Shown: positions 45,847 through 58,870, numbered from the stretch's first letter. The stretch: DNA of 64,000 nucleotides from Carya illinoinensis (GCF_018687715.1 NC_056758.1:24587001-24651000); one strand, 5' to 3'. A program made the numbers and translations. The notes: generated by a model not told the origin, from the sequence alone.

Positions 45847-47989
45847 CCCCGTGATATAGACATTTCTAAAAATTCTTCATTTTCCTCATCCTCCCATGGT
45901 TGGAACGAGAAAGGTCAGACCAATTGAATAGATAGGAGGTGGTGATACTGGGACTTATAGATGTAGATTCATCTATATATAGTAGAAAAGAGTCCTACAC
46001 TACCGCACCGCCACATAAGAGTAGAGAGAAGCGCAAGCAGGTACACCCATCAAAAGAAAAGCATATTCCATGTCATCTATTTGTTGCTTGCAGAGTAAGA
46101 GATCTTTGTCTTCAAGCTCAAACCATTGTACCAAAAATGCATCTCCCTTCCTAATGCAAACATCATTTAAAGTAAAAGGGCAAAAGAATTCAACAACCCA
46201 GTAGTTGGATTGTTTGATTATTTGATTGATCTATACCTGCCACTATCAAAGAATATAAGCCCAGTACTTGGGCATGTTCCCACAAGACTTGTAATTTGGG
46301 CCAAGTATATTCTCATATAAGGAATGAAGTCGACAATAAAGCAGATGAGCTACAATCAAGCAGTAGTATCTCAGCAAATAGCAATATCTCAGCAACATGA
46401 ACAAACTTGGAAAGTCAATTCAATTATGCTCTGTTGTATATAGTTAATGTGTCTTGTTGTATATAGTTAATATGTAATTTCCTTTATTCTAGCATTCTTT
46501 CTATTGCGTATAGTTTCCTTAGATAAAATTGCTTGTACATGGTACTATATACATGAATGACTCCCATGCTTTTCACCCTAGCTAAGTTTCGTTTCACTTT
46601 GAACAAAAGAATTCCAATCTCACTCTAAAAAAAGAAAGGATGTAGAATATGGATCTACTTTAAAGTTCGATCGTAATTGTATCTTTTATTTTCTGTTTTT
46701 TCTTTGGATCAACTACTTAACCACTCGGGTCCTTATTGTTGATTTCTTGGTCGGTTCGTGGTAGAAAAAGACAAATCCATAATCCATTAGTTCTTAAAAA
46801 AAAAAAAAAAAAAAGCATTTTGTCAGCAGTTTTAATTTGTTCCATAAATCTATCTAAAAGGAGGGGAAAAATACCAAACGAAATTTTAAGGAAGAGAGAA
46901 ATGAAGCATATTGGTCGTCACCTTTATTCAACATTTTGTTTTTGCTTAATTTTTGGGTTTTATGTTGATTTGAGTTTCTAAGGAAGAGAAATGTTTACTT
47001 TACAAAGTTATTTCATAAAAGTAAATTTATAAACTATTGTGGTACATTAAATTTTAAAATTTTGTTATTCTATAAAATAGATCTAATATATTACATTTAA
47101 CCAAATCAGTTTGTGAACTTTCTTTCTTTGAAATCTTTTTCTTTGAAATCTTTTTCTTCATTTAACTCTTCAAAGAAACTAAGTCCACCCTAGTAAGTGC
47201 CCCCATACTTGATCAAGGGTTTACAACTAGTAAAGGGGAAAGTAAAGACTAGTGGAAAAAAGATGCATTGCGTAAAAAACATCATATTTTAAGAGTCATT
47301 ATATTCAGAAATTAATATGAAAAACATGTCAAGGACGTGTTTCACACCATCAACTATATGGATGATCTGCAACAGATGAGATGGTGGCACGATATGCTCA
47401 ATGGGACTCTGACGCCTAAATTAGAGAGAAATTATCTCAATATAAGTATATAAATGAATGCCAAATATGTTACCTTCAGGTATTATTTATAAGAGCATGG
47501 AAGTGACGATAATGACTTGCCTCAAACTCTATCTTGGAAAAATTTGTAGGATAACCCTCTTGATCAAAGGGAGGCATGATTTGTTCACTACATTATCCTC
47601 CACACATTCATAGGTTGAATCCCTGGACCTACAGACCAACCCCAATTCTTGAAGCCTCAAACTCAGGCAATTGGAGCCTTAGACTTCAAGTGTTAAATTT
47701 TAAATGGTAAAGATGATAGTACAAATCTAAAAGATAGTAGCAAAAAAGATCCATCTGCATGCAAAGACAAAGTTCTTACATTTTGAGATCTATCAAAGGG
47801 CATGACAAGATAATTGTCTCAAACTTTTATTTATCAATGAGTTCATGAGTGGTTGATGCATTTTTAGTGCAAGGGGTTTCCATGTAAAAGCAAGCCCAAA
47901 CAGAGTATTTGTTTAAGAAACTGCAGACTTTTCTTTTAACAATGTGGCTCCATTCATAATTTCAGAAGAGTAAGTAGCTCTTAACATAA
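45847..47989. other. Intergenic DNA, no gene seen
   Basis: A TATATATAG-type TATA box lies near 45977-45985. An LTR-like stretch at 46270-46590 contains GTTGTATATAGTTAAT twice. There are a poly(A) tract (46796-46814) and a small tandem repeat of TCTTTGAAATCTTTT (47128-47155). None of these could be tied to an element or transcript. Confidence 0.5.
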
Positions 47990-48240
47990 ATAAATCTTGT
48001 TGTTCTACTTCTACACTTGTTTTTATTACTACTACACACAGCATCTTTCGGCAACATATAAAAATAAAAATGAAAATATATCAAGGAAAAAGTGTAAGAG
48101 AGCCTGGATTTAAAACACAAGCTACAATCAGTTAGTCCAAGCGCATGATGCTCTTGTATTCAGTTTCTCTCTCAATCGTTTGTTGGGCGATTGGAGGTGA
48201 AGTTTGTTAGTATGTTTTTTCCCGCTCTTATGGGAAGTGA

Positions 48241-48950
48241 ATGGTGGAGTTCCTACTCACTATGGTGGGCAGAGCAGTAGTGATGGAAGAGATTGTGGAG
48301 GTTTGGAGTAGATTATGGCTCAGTGAGGAAGAGAATATGCCGATTGAAGTGCACGAGGGAAAGGAGGAAAGTATACGAAGGAGGGGGGAGAGGAGTATAG
48401 TGTGGAAAATATGCTCGACAAGAAGTGGAAAGCAAATATTGAAGGGGATGATGGAGAAGAGTTGGAAGGTTGGATTGCCTTTGGATTTTGAATAGATTGG
48501 CCCAAATTGTTTTGTCATTATGTTTGCTTGCTCAAGAGATAAAATGAGAGTTCTGGAAGGCTGCCCTTGGCTCTTCAAAAACTACTTGTTTGTACTGAAA
48601 GATTATGATGGTGAGCTTTAGACAAACTCATTGAATTTTGATTTTGAAAATTTTTGGATTCAAATGTATCTCCTGCTTGAGTACATGAATAAGAGGATGG
48701 GAGAGCAGATTGGGAATTCAATTGGGAAGGTGATTGAAGTAGATGTGGATGAGGAGGGAATGGCTTGGGGTCGGTGCTTGAGGGTTAGAATTGAGTGTAA
48801 TTTGAAGGCTCCATTGGCTCGAGGTAGAACTATTAATGTTGAAGATGATCAGATTTGGGTGCCTTTTCAATACAAGGAGCTCCTTAGCTTCAATTGTGGT
48901 TGAATAGTACATGGTAAGAAAGGATGTTCAATGGCAGAGGGATCTGGTAC
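48241..48950 (+). pseudogene. LINE 2 ORF1 relic
   Basis: It contains MEEIVEVWSRLWLSEEE, LEGCPWLFKNYLFVLKDYDG and a DUF4283-like GNSIGKVIEVDVDEEGMAWG, then LKAPLARGRTINVED and the start of a zinc knuckle (NCG). Two in-frame stops (near 48493 and 48618) break it. Layout matches LINE 1 ORF1, with similar protein motifs but little nucleotide similarity. Confidence 0.75.
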
Positions 48951-49519
48951 TGATCAATATGGTACCTGGTTGAGAACATCAATGATGAATAAGAAATAGA
49001 GTTTTCGAAAGGAAAATAGTAATAAGAAGTTTGAGGATGATGATGTAGTGAGGGAGAAGGTAATGAGGGAAATAAAGGGGATGAGATCGAGAGAGGGAGA
49101 GGTGTCTGAGGGAGCTATGGATGGGGTGTCTAAGAAAGTTGAGAAGCAAGGAAATCTATTAGAGACTGAATTAAAATTTAGTGGACCAGATTTACAGGAA
49201 AGGGACAACTGTTTGGTAGTGGTCTTCACTCCTACCAAACAGAACAAAATCAAGTGATGGATTAGACTACTGCTGAGGAACCACAGGATAGGGATACAAT
49301 TATAGGAAAGAAATGATGCTATAAAAGGAGAGAAAGGGGTAGTAGTTAGGTAAGTGTGGTATTTCTCTCAAACCTTAACTCTAAACGACCTTTGATTGAT
49401 GAAGATGTGGATATGGTGATGGATGAGGAAGGAAAGAAGGGAAGATTAAATGAGGGTGCAGAGCCTATGGTTAATCTCTATAAGGTGGAGGCTATGAAAC
49501 AGCCCCACCTGGCATTATA

Positions 49520-52500
49520 AAAATCATTAGTTGGAACTGTCGAAAGGTTTTGGAACCCTTGGATAGTTCATGATCTTTATCTTACGGTGAAGAATAAGCA
49601 GTCCAATGTGGTTTTCCTAATGGAAACCAAGATGCATGGTGGAAGGTTGGAGATGTTGATGGGGAAATTGCACATAGAGGGTTGTGTTGCTATGGATTCG
49701 ATGAGGAAAGGACGGTTAGCTATTTTTTGGAAAGAGGAGGAGGAAGTGGAATTATTGAACTTCTCACAATGGCATATTAGTGTCTTAATTAAAAGGAAAG
49801 GGAGATCAGTGAATGGGTCTTTATAGGCTTTTATAGCCACCCTGATGTGAGGAAAAGAAGTTTGTCTTGGGAGCTATTAAATAGAATAAGGCCCTTAAAT
49901 TAGGAAGCATGGTGTGTTACTGGAGATTTTAATGAAATTTTGGTTCAAGTAGAGAAGTGTTGGGGAAATTAGAGGAGTGAAGGGTAGATGGCTCAATTTA
50001 GGGAGGTTTTAGAGAATAATAGCCTTTCTGATTTGGGTTCTTTAAGTGGCTTCTTTACCTAGAGCAATAGGCATACTGACAATACATTTTACAAAGGAGA
50101 GATTGGATAGGTGTGTAGCTAACAATCAATGGAGGGAAATGTCCAAGGAGGTTAAGGTGGAGGGTCTTATAGGAAGATGTTCAGATCACCTGCCTATCTT
50201 ATTAACTATGATGGGAAATGAGGTCAGGCAATGCAAAAGGAAGTTCCCCTTCAAATTTGAGGCTAGCTGGATCAAAGAGGAAAGTTGTGAGCAGCTTGTC
50301 GGGTAAGGGTGGAATAGAGAAAGTCCCATTGTTGATCCCATAAAGAGAGTTTCTCTTTGTTGGAGGCTTGCAAAGGGGGCCTTGTGGGGTGGTTCATGAA
50401 GAAAGATAGAGACAGGATCAAAGATATTGAGGTGCTGACTGAGAAGATCCAAGAGTTGTAAGAACAAGAAGGTCCACAGAATGTGGAAGAACTCAGACAT
50501 CTTCAGGATAGAGTGGGGCTTCTGTTTGAGTAAGAGCTTTTAAAGTGGAAGCAACAAGTTAAGAGAAACTAGTATAGCTTGGGAGACAAGAACACAAAGT
50601 TCTTCCATGCTTGTGCTAGCCAGAGAAAAAAGAAAAATCGGATCATGACCGTGATGGACTCAAAGTCTAATTGGAGGATGGATCAAGCAGAGATTGCTGA
50701 AGCTTTTAGAGACCATTTTTCTGAAGTTTACACAACTACAACTCCATCTAATAGTAGCATTAAGGCCTATTTAAATGTATTAAAGGGTCAAGTGATAGAG
50801 GAAATGAACAATTACCTACAACAAACCTTTACAAGGGAGGAAGTGGTGGAAGCTTTAAGAATGATGGGCCCTCTGAAATCCCTAGGACCTGATAGATATG
50901 AGACTTGTTTTTACCACTCATATTGGGGTATGGTGGGGATGATGTGTGTGAGATTGCTCTAAAATTTCTGAATGGAGGGGGGATGGATAATGGGTTGAAC
51001 CACACCTTTGTGGCTTTAATCCCCAAAGTAAAGGAACCAAAATTTGTAAATGATTTTAAACCCATCATCCGTTGCAATGTGATGTATAAAATCATTGCTA
51101 AGTCCCTAGACAACATATTGAAGAGAGTATTGTGTAATGTCAAAGTGCTTTTGTCTCTCAAAGACTCATTACGGATAACATTATTACTGCATATGAAGTC
51201 TTGCATTATATGCAAACAAGGCAAAAGGATAAGGTGAGAAGTATGGCTCTCAAAATGGACATCTCTAAGGCTTATGACAAAATAGAGTGGTGATTCATTG
51301 AGGAGTTATGGAGAAACCAAGCTTTTGTGATAGTTGGGTGTCTCTAATCATGGAGTGTGTGTCTAATCATGGAGTGTGTGTCTACTGTTTCTTATGCAGT
51401 TTTGAGAAATGGTAGCCCAGGTGAGAAGATCAAACCAACTAGGGGACTGAGGCAAGGAGATCCGCTTTCCCCCTACCTATTTCTATTGTGTGCTGAAGGG
51501 TTAAGTGCTATGCTCAATCAAGCAGAGCAACATATGGAGTTAAATGGGGTAGCTGTGGCCAGAGGTGGAACAAGAGTGTCTCATATGCTATTTGCAGATA
51601 ATTGCATCATCTTTGGCAAAGCAAGTTGGAGTAAGTGGAGGAAGATAATGAGTATCTTGGAGTTGTATAAAAAGGCTTTGAGACAGAGTTTGAATAAGCA
51701 GAAAACCACTATTTTCTTCAATTCCAATGCAAAGCTAACTATAAAGGAAGGTGTTTTAAAGGAGTTGGGTGCTAGGCTGATTACAAGCTATGAAAAGTAC
51801 TTGGGTTTGCCAATTATGGTTGGTAGGTCAAGGTACAACTCCTTTAGGAGTATAAAGGATAGGGTCTGGCAGAGAGTTAATAATTGGAAGCATAAATTCT
51901 TGCCTCCTACGGGTAAGAAAATTCTACTGAAAGCTGTCATTCAAGCAGTGCCTAATTACCACATGAATGTTTTTAGACTCCTAAGGAAGCTTTGCAAGGA
52001 AATAGCAGCTGTTATGGCTAAATTCTGGTGGGATTTCAAGGAGAATGAGAAGAAGATTTGGTGGAAGAGTTGGTCCAAGATGGGGGGTGTCTAAGGTTGA
52101 GGGGGTTTTGGGGTTTCAAGAGCTAGAGAGCTTTAATACTGCTCTACTAGCTAAGCAATGTTGGAGAGTTTTTACCAAGAAGAGAGAGAGCTTTAATACT
52201 GCTCTACTAGCTAAGCAAGCAGTAAAAACTCTTGAAGAGTTTTGGCTAGCACAAATTTCTGCGAAGGGCAGTGTCGTGTCCCATAAAGTGGGTAGAAGGG
52301 GTTGCAAATGGAAGGCTCCTGTCAATCATAAGATCAAAGTAAATTAGGATGCTGATGGTAAAATGGGGATTGGTATTGTGGTTAGGGATGAAAAGGGGGA
52401 TGTGTTGGTGTCGTTATGCTGCTTGAGAGAAGGGTGTTGTAGTCCATTTGTAGCTAAGTTCCGGTCTTTGTGGAAAGCTATGAAGCTATGTGCAAAACTC

Positions 52501-52720
52501 AATTTTGAGAATGTGATTTTTGAAGGGGATGCCTTACTTATTGTGAAGGTTGTAAACAGTGAGAATGAAATTTGAGAATGGTATGGTCAAATGGTAGAGG
52601 ATATGAAAAGAGTGCTACAGAATAGGTTAAGGTGGAAAGTGCAGCATACTTTTGGGGAATGTAATCAAGTTGCACATAAACTTGCTAGGATTTCTTTTTC
52701 TTTTGTTGAGGAACAAGTCT
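49520..52720 (+). pseudogene. LINE 2 ORF2 relic: endonuclease, RT, RNase H
   Basis: Endonuclease pieces appear at 49520-50260 (IISWNCRKV, VVFLMETKM, WCVTGDFNEIL, GRCSDHLPIL). RT starts near 50579 (LGDKNTKFFHACASQRKKKN). Motif [17 protein letters not shown], is intact. LRQGDPLSPYLFLLCAEGLS follows. Motif C is LFADNCIIFG (FADN rather than FADD). RNase H (52340-52720) has IGIVVRDEKGDVL and FEGDALLIV and ends AHKLARISFSFVEE. Several stops and shifts are present. Between RT and RNase H, the usual zinc-binding region is missing and a short duplication is found. Confidence 0.85.
52124..52245 (+). repeat. 62-bp tandem duplication in LINE 2
   Basis: GAGAGCTTTAATACTGCTCT and the bases after it occur at 52126 and 52188. 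It marks the junction where RT is joined to RNase H. Another 18-bp duplication (TCTAATCATGGAGTGTGT) lies at 51343-51380. Confidence 0.9.
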
Positions 52721-53355
52721 AGATGGAGACTTGTCCACTAGAAGTTCAAAGAATTGTTATACAGGAGTGTTTGTATATAGTTAATTCATAAGTAATACAA
52801 AGGAGGTTTTCTTTAAAAAAAAAAAAAAAAACACACATACACACACACAACTACAATCCAACTTTACCAAGGAAAACTGATAATATTCAAGATTTCAAAT
52901 ATCCAAAGTTAATTACAATATTGCAACCTTTGATATTAAAGGTATTGGGAGATCAAGCTTAAAAAGGAGCTCAACCAGAGCTGAGGATTGAACCATTTCT
53001 CACAGTGTCTAGTTTATTGTTTATGTAATCATCACTGAATTACGGTGACATGGTCCAAAAAATTTAGTTATACCATTTGTTATTGACCAAATTATGGGAA
53101 CAATAAGATTATGTTGTACAATATATACACAAATTGACAAAAAGTGATGTCAAATATATGCACAGATTGACAAAAAGTGATGTACCCCTCCCCCAATCAA
53201 ATTAATATAGGAATATTTTCTCCCGATTCTCTCATCCAAAAACTACTAATTAGACTTTTACACCTAACACCGTTGCATTCCAAATACAAACAATCAAAAT
53301 AACCACAAATCCACAATGCAAACTTAATCCACCTAAATTTTACAAATCCAAAAGC

Positions 53356-53356
<1 letters not shown>

Positions 53357-53439
<83 letters not shown>
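53357..53439 (+). repeat. (GA)n microsatellite, copy B
   Basis: About 41 uninterrupted GA units, twice as long as the same site in copy A. Confidence 0.95.
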
Positions 53440-53440
<1 letters not shown>

Positions 53441-54090
53441 TGGTGAGTGGAGACTAAACTTGGGGCTTGCTACAGGGAATGGAGAAGGCATCATGGTTGG
53501 CTACGGAAGATAAACTTGGGGCTTTGGCTAGGGTTCATAGTTTGCAGAAAAGAGAAGGGGGAGGGTAATTTGGCTACAGAAGATAGAGATTTGCATCGTG
53601 ACTTTGGCTATGAAGGCTTCCAACAGGGGATCTAGCTCTCTCCAGAGATTGGAAAACTTGCAACTTGCTACGAGGGAATGGAGAAGGCATCTTTGGCTAG
53701 GTTTAGGGTCGAAGATTGGAGAAGAGGAGAAAAGGGGATGTTACGAGGGAATGGCAAAAGGAGAATGTTTTTAGGGTGCATGTTTAGACATTTTCATATT
53801 TTTATTCCATTTTTCTCTCTCATTTCTTAAAACTCAATATAACTTATTAATTCAAATAATTTTATTACTATTCACAAACTTTTTCCTATTATTCATAAAT
53901 ATTTTGAGATATTCTAAGTGTTCAAACGAGCCCTAAGAGTGAGAAACATATTAAATATAGTGAGTGTATTAATTAGAATACTAGCTCTTTTGTTGACCAG
54001 ATATTTACATATTTTATTTATTTATTTTAAGAATAAATATATAGGCCTTCAAATCCTTTTTTTTTTTTTTTTCTAAAGCAAAGCACATAG

Positions 54091-55569
54091 TTTTTTTTTT
54101 TTTTTGAAATAGACTTAATTTCATTCACTGAAACCGAAGTTACATCTGTGACTAATCAATACAGGAAAATCTAAATTATCAACCAAACTACTCAACTGTT
54201 AGGGGCTCCCCCGCTAACAAATTTCTTTGTGACGGACATTGTCTAAACTTTTATACCTTCTCTCCTGACAGCATCAAAAGAGAAAGCGCTCTGTTAAAAT
54301 AGAGTTAAAATATCATTTCTTCCAAAGAAGAGAGGTTCACCCACATCCTCCCAAAGAAAATGAGTACAACTACATTCTCTCCTCCCAAGGAGAAAGAGTA
54401 CTATCACCTACCTTCCTACAAAAGAGGAGTAGGACAAACACCCACCTTCCTCCAAAAGAGGAGTGGGACACTAGCCTATTTCTTTTTTATTTATAAAAGC
54501 TAAAACAAACCAACAATTGCAAATATAGAAAAAAACAAAAAAAAAAATAGAATGGGCTGTAAAAAAAAATGGGCCCAGCCTAAGCCAAAGGCCCAGCTTG
54601 TGTGCACGTGGGGGCCCAACCCGTTAGGGTTCCATCTCTTCCTTCTGCCGCCGCCACCCATCTTCATCACTTTTTCCTTTGCATCTTCTCCTGCAGAGTT
54701 CCCCTCCACCAACGCATGAGTATGGGCCTCCTCACAAAGTTCACTGAAGATTCGCCCCGGCCCTCGCCCTCATGCCTACGTCTCGCGCTACGCAGGAAAT
54801 CATCCAAAACATTACAATGTAAATCTATTAACCACCGTACAAAGCACTGCTTTCATCATATTAGGTTTTTAGGTCAGCCCACGCCGCATCCTCCACGCCG
54901 CACCCTAAGGTTTTTCTGCTCAGTCGCGCCTCGATGTTCTGGCCAGCCCTCACTTCCGCACCGCTCATGTACCTCAGCCACGTTCCTACAACACCAAAAG
55001 CCACTCCAGCGGCCAAACCGACCATCACGGGAGCAACCCTCTGCGCTACAAAGCTAGCCCACGCCACCCCTATTTTAAGCTCTGAAAAACAAAGCAACTG
55101 CTAACCATCTACCATCCAGTCCTTGCTCCTTTCAAAAGAGAGCAAAACTCCGAAACGGGTTACACGTCTACAAGAGCCACCACCCGGCCACTCACCCCAA
55201 AAGACCAGAGGCCAATCCTCCGACCATCGAGTCCTCTATGCCATCTGCACCTAGAATGTGTGTTGACAGCAGCACGTCGCTATTTACAACCGGAGAGAGG
55301 GGTTTTGGGGTGAATCGAGGGCTTGGCCTTGGCGCATGAGTCACTACAATACAACTCCACCTTCAGACCTTCACCAAGAACTTATTCAAACACCAAAACC
55401 AAGAGTTTAAAACAAATCTAAACTAAAAGCCATTAAAAAGAAAGAAAAAGGAGGGAGGAAGGAAGGGAGGATGGAGCCGAGGCCCCCATCCCCCCAATCT
55501 GGTTTCTGTTTTGGCAGAGTTTCTAGAAAGAAGCCAAAGGTTCTCTCTCTAGAAAATGATTGGATGGAA
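54091..55569 (-). mobile_element. Poly(A) retroposon of unknown family, 1,479 bp
   Basis: It is flanked by a perfect 16-bp target duplication AAAGCAAAGCACATAG (54075-54090 and 55570-55585). A run of 15 T at its left end is a poly(A) tail when read on the minus strand, preceded by ATGAAATTAAGTCTATTTC, a sequence typical of plant LINE 3' ends. No RT or other known protein is visible. The interior is more C-rich than its surroundings and holds short repeats around CCTCCAAAAGAGGAG (54370-54475). It may be a non-autonomous LINE derivative that picked up other transcribed sequence. Confidence 0.75.
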
Positions 55570-56724
55570 AAAGCAAAGCACATAGTTAAGCTATTGTCCT
55601 TTGGAAAATGGACACACCCCTAGAAAGAAAAGGCCATTTGACATTTTGTGTTTGGCTTGCAGAGTATATAAGTAGTCAAAAAGTTCCCCATATTTGAACA
55701 CTACAATGTAACCTCGTTTTTCCTTTTTACAAAGAACTATAATTTCACTTTGAAAAGGTAAAGGAAGAATATTTAATAACTACTTTGAAAGAGGGCCCAA
55801 TATTAAGTCATAAACTATTATGACTGAGCATTATCCTGTTAAGACAAATGGACACACCCTTTAAAAGCAAAGCTCATTCGACATGTAGTCTCGATGTTCT
55901 AATACAATAGTTTACGGTTAGTTTGTACACTTTTGAGTAATTTCGAATTTTAAGAATAACAATAAAAGTCTTAAAACAATTGTGAAACAATTTGAATTAA
56001 AATATTTTATTAGATATTGAAAAGTGAGAGAGAAAAAGTTAAATAAAAATATTATAAAGTTAAAAAACTATTTAAATATTAATTTTTATTATTATTTTTA
56101 TTTTAAAATTTGAAAAATTTATATTGATTTTTATATTTTATCTTAAAGTTTGTAGAAGTTATAATGATTACATGAAAAAATTAAAAAGTACTTTTATGCT
56201 TAAGTAATAATGTTTGAAAAGAAATTGTTGAAAGTTTTAATTAAAAAAAATTTTGGTTCATCTCATTTACCAAACATACCCTTTGATTAATAAATTGAGT
56301 GTTTCAGTATGAGAAAAACCATTTCTCAATAATTAAAAAACAAGTAATGGATGAGAAGTGAATAGTAATTTAAAGAATAAATTAAACCACTTTTGCTTTA
56401 ATATTATAAAATTAATAAGTGTTCTGTTTCAAAAGAATTATTAGATTTCTTTTTTTTTTTCTCTTTTTAAAGTGAAATTAAGATTCTTTTGTTCAAAAAC
56501 CAAAAAGATTAATGCCTGTTCGTGCAATATAGTCAGAGATTTTTACTTGCTTCGTTCACCGAACAAGTAATTTTTTTTCTTTTTTTCATATATTTTTTTA
56601 ACTCCTTAAATATTAAAAAATTTTACAAACTCATTAAAATACACTTTTTTAATTATTAACTAAAAAAATAATATGTTTTCAGTAGAAATAACTTTTTCCT
56701 TTTAAAAAATGCAAAAGAGTATTG

Positions 56725-57828
56725 TAACACCTAGGTCAATTGCTAAGCTATTTTAAAAAAATTTTGGATTTATATGAGCGAAAAGCCTATTTGAGTTTTT
56801 GAATATTTTTTTAAAGGAGACTACAAGCCTAAATCTCTATTTTGGTGGATTATGATTTTATTTGAGTTTGATATTTAGGTTAAAAATATTTCGATGGGCT
56901 GAGATAATTTTTGAACAAGTTGGATTAATTTTTTTTTTTTAAGATTGAGTCGAGGTCCAAAATTCAGGAAAGAGCCATTTTATTAATTTCTTACACTATC
57001 CAACCGTAGGCCCAAATTTTTAAAATGGGCCCTATCAGATCACACAAAAGCCCAAGCCCGTGAGATTAAGCAGACTCCACGTTGTACGGGTTCCTTTGCA
57101 TGCACGTGTCCCACTAGGGTTATTCAGCAATAGTTTAATTTTTTAAGTTATTCACCTCACAAAGCATGCATAGTCTCATCCATATTTCACGTTCCTACCT
57201 CCTTCTTTCTCTAGGTTTAGCATTAGTCTCCTTTATATGTGTATATTCGTTTCACACTATCCACACGTGCATGTCTCTCCCTCTCATTTTTCCATTAGGG
57301 TTTCCAGTCAACTATATATATATATGCAGATCTTCATCACAACATATAGAAAACTTCCCATAGCACTTCGCCAACCAACCACCACCACCACCACCGAAAG
57401 CAACTCCACTGCCGTGTTTGTCCACACCGTAACCTCCCATGAAGTTGCACCCTCGCGACCTCCCTGCAGGCCACAACCTCCGTTACAATCAACAACCCAG
57501 CCCCACATTCGTTGACCCATAATCCTTTAGCCGCATACCACCATCACACTGGGGCCAAATCAAGAGCCACCCGCTACTAAGGCTCCTTCACATAGTAGCC
57601 ACAATGCTACCCTAAACCGCCTTGCCCAGCCACTGAAAAGCTTTGGACGTGGTGCTTTGTTTTCACACACTGAAACAGGAGAGGTATTTCCCACTGTGAG
57701 ACACATCGCCATCCCCCACCCTGACATCGCCACTTGCCCAAAAAGGGTCGCCAAGCACCTCACGCCACCCCAAACCTTCACACGCCTTCTCACTGTCACA
57801 CGGTGAGCTTCTTTCCCTCTCATGCCAT

Positions 57829-57868
<40 letters not shown>

Positions 57869-58560
57869 TTCTGTTTTCTCTCCCATCACTTTCTCTTTTC
57901 GTATCTCAGCCGCACCTCTCCTTTGCACGGCCTATAGTCACCCAGGTTGCTGCTACATGTACCTCTTGGGATGTCTTAGTCATATAACCCACTTTGTGTT
58001 TTCATAGTTTTTAAAATAGAAACAATTTTATTATCTTCCAGTAAGGCTTATCTTAAAGTATGAGTTTTCTATGAAATTACAATTTTGCCCTCTTAGTTTT
58101 AAAACCAAACATGAGGGTTTAAAAGTTATATTTAAGTGGGTTGTCTTTACTTTGCCCCAATGGGCTTGTTTACTAATTGGTTTCTTTTTATTTTTTTTAG
58201 TGTGTTATGTTAAATTATTTTAAAGTAAAATGTTTTTGGGTTGCGTTCGGGTTCTGAATTATTTTGGGCTGGGTAATATTTTTATTTCAACGAATTTTTA
58301 TTTTTTTTAAATAGTTTGGGTTTTGATTTTTTTAAATAGACTTGTTAATAAGTGGGAATTAGGTTAAGTGAATATTAAGTGAACATCGATAAATTTGGGA
58401 AGTGGCGATATTTTAGGGTTACAAGAGTTGTAGATTATTTTTAAAGAAAAATAGATTACTTAGTATTTTAGGTTTAAGCACTGATATATATATATATGTT
58501 CAATTGAAAATTTATGGGAGAAAGTGACCATTTTAGAGGTGACGATTGATTTTCATTTAA
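56725..58560 (+). other. Non-coding stretch, possible Ty3/gypsy LTR
   Basis: It starts TGTAACACCTAGGTC, similar to Del/Tekay-type LTR starts. A (CT)n run lies at about 57831-57866 and a run of ACC triplets at 57378-57396. Short frames at 57166-57930 show no recognisable domain. No matching LTR is present in the window, so this is a guess from the start sequence. Confidence 0.3.
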
Positions 58561-58684
58561 CTACACTACAACAAATATGGCTTTTAGTGACAGATTATAA
58601 ATAGTGACGGTTTCCAAACTGTGACTAAAACGTATTTACTGTGACGGTTTGTGAGAACTGTCACTAAATGTTGGGCAAGAATTT

Positions 58685-58870
58685 CAAAACGTTCGGACGT
58701 TTCCCATAATACGTTCGAACGTCACAGTAACGTTCGAATGTTATGTATATTTACGTGCGAACGTAAAAAAATTAGCGCGAACGTTCGAACGTTTTAACTA
58801 TTTACGTGCGAACGTGAATATATTAGCGCCAATGTTCGAACGTTAATGTGATAAAGTTCAAATGTTATAT
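58685..58870. repeat. Left subterminal array of ACGTTCG palindromes
   Basis: At least eight copies of ACGTTCGRACGT or ACGTGCGAACGT in under 200 bases, some with one mutated half. Confidence 0.85.

Larger units (their letters stand above)
48130..52844 (+). mobile_element. LINE (L1-type) 2
   Basis: It is flanked by ACACAAGCTACAATC (48115-48129) and ACACAACTACAATC (52845-52858), a target duplication with one gap. Copy A has the continuous site near 28290. It carries ORF1, endonuclease, RT and RNase H on the plus strand, and ends in a 17-base poly(A) at 52815-52831 followed by a CA-rich stretch. It is shorter than LINE 1 because RT is fused almost directly to RNase H. Confidence 0.88.
47990..56705 (+). 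repeat. Paralogous segment, copy B (interrupted by LINE 2 and a retroposon)
   Basis: 47990-48129, 52859-54090 and 55586-56705 together match copy A (28160-36835). The match starts near TTCTACTTCTACAC and ends near TAGAAATAACTTTTTCC. At 55776 copy B has the unoccupied LINE 1 site (AATAACTACTTTGAAAGAGG). Confidence 0.85.

Noticed and set aside
54602..55097. Frames inside the retroposon at 54602-55057 (+) and 54861-55097 (-)
   Set aside because: They show no family resemblance and arise from C-rich sequence. The retroposon signals explain the locus better.
57166..57937. Short frames with Ser/Pro and hydrophobic stretches at 57166-57937
   Set aside because: They overlap ACC and CT simple repeats, mutually contradict each other in frame, and show no domain.
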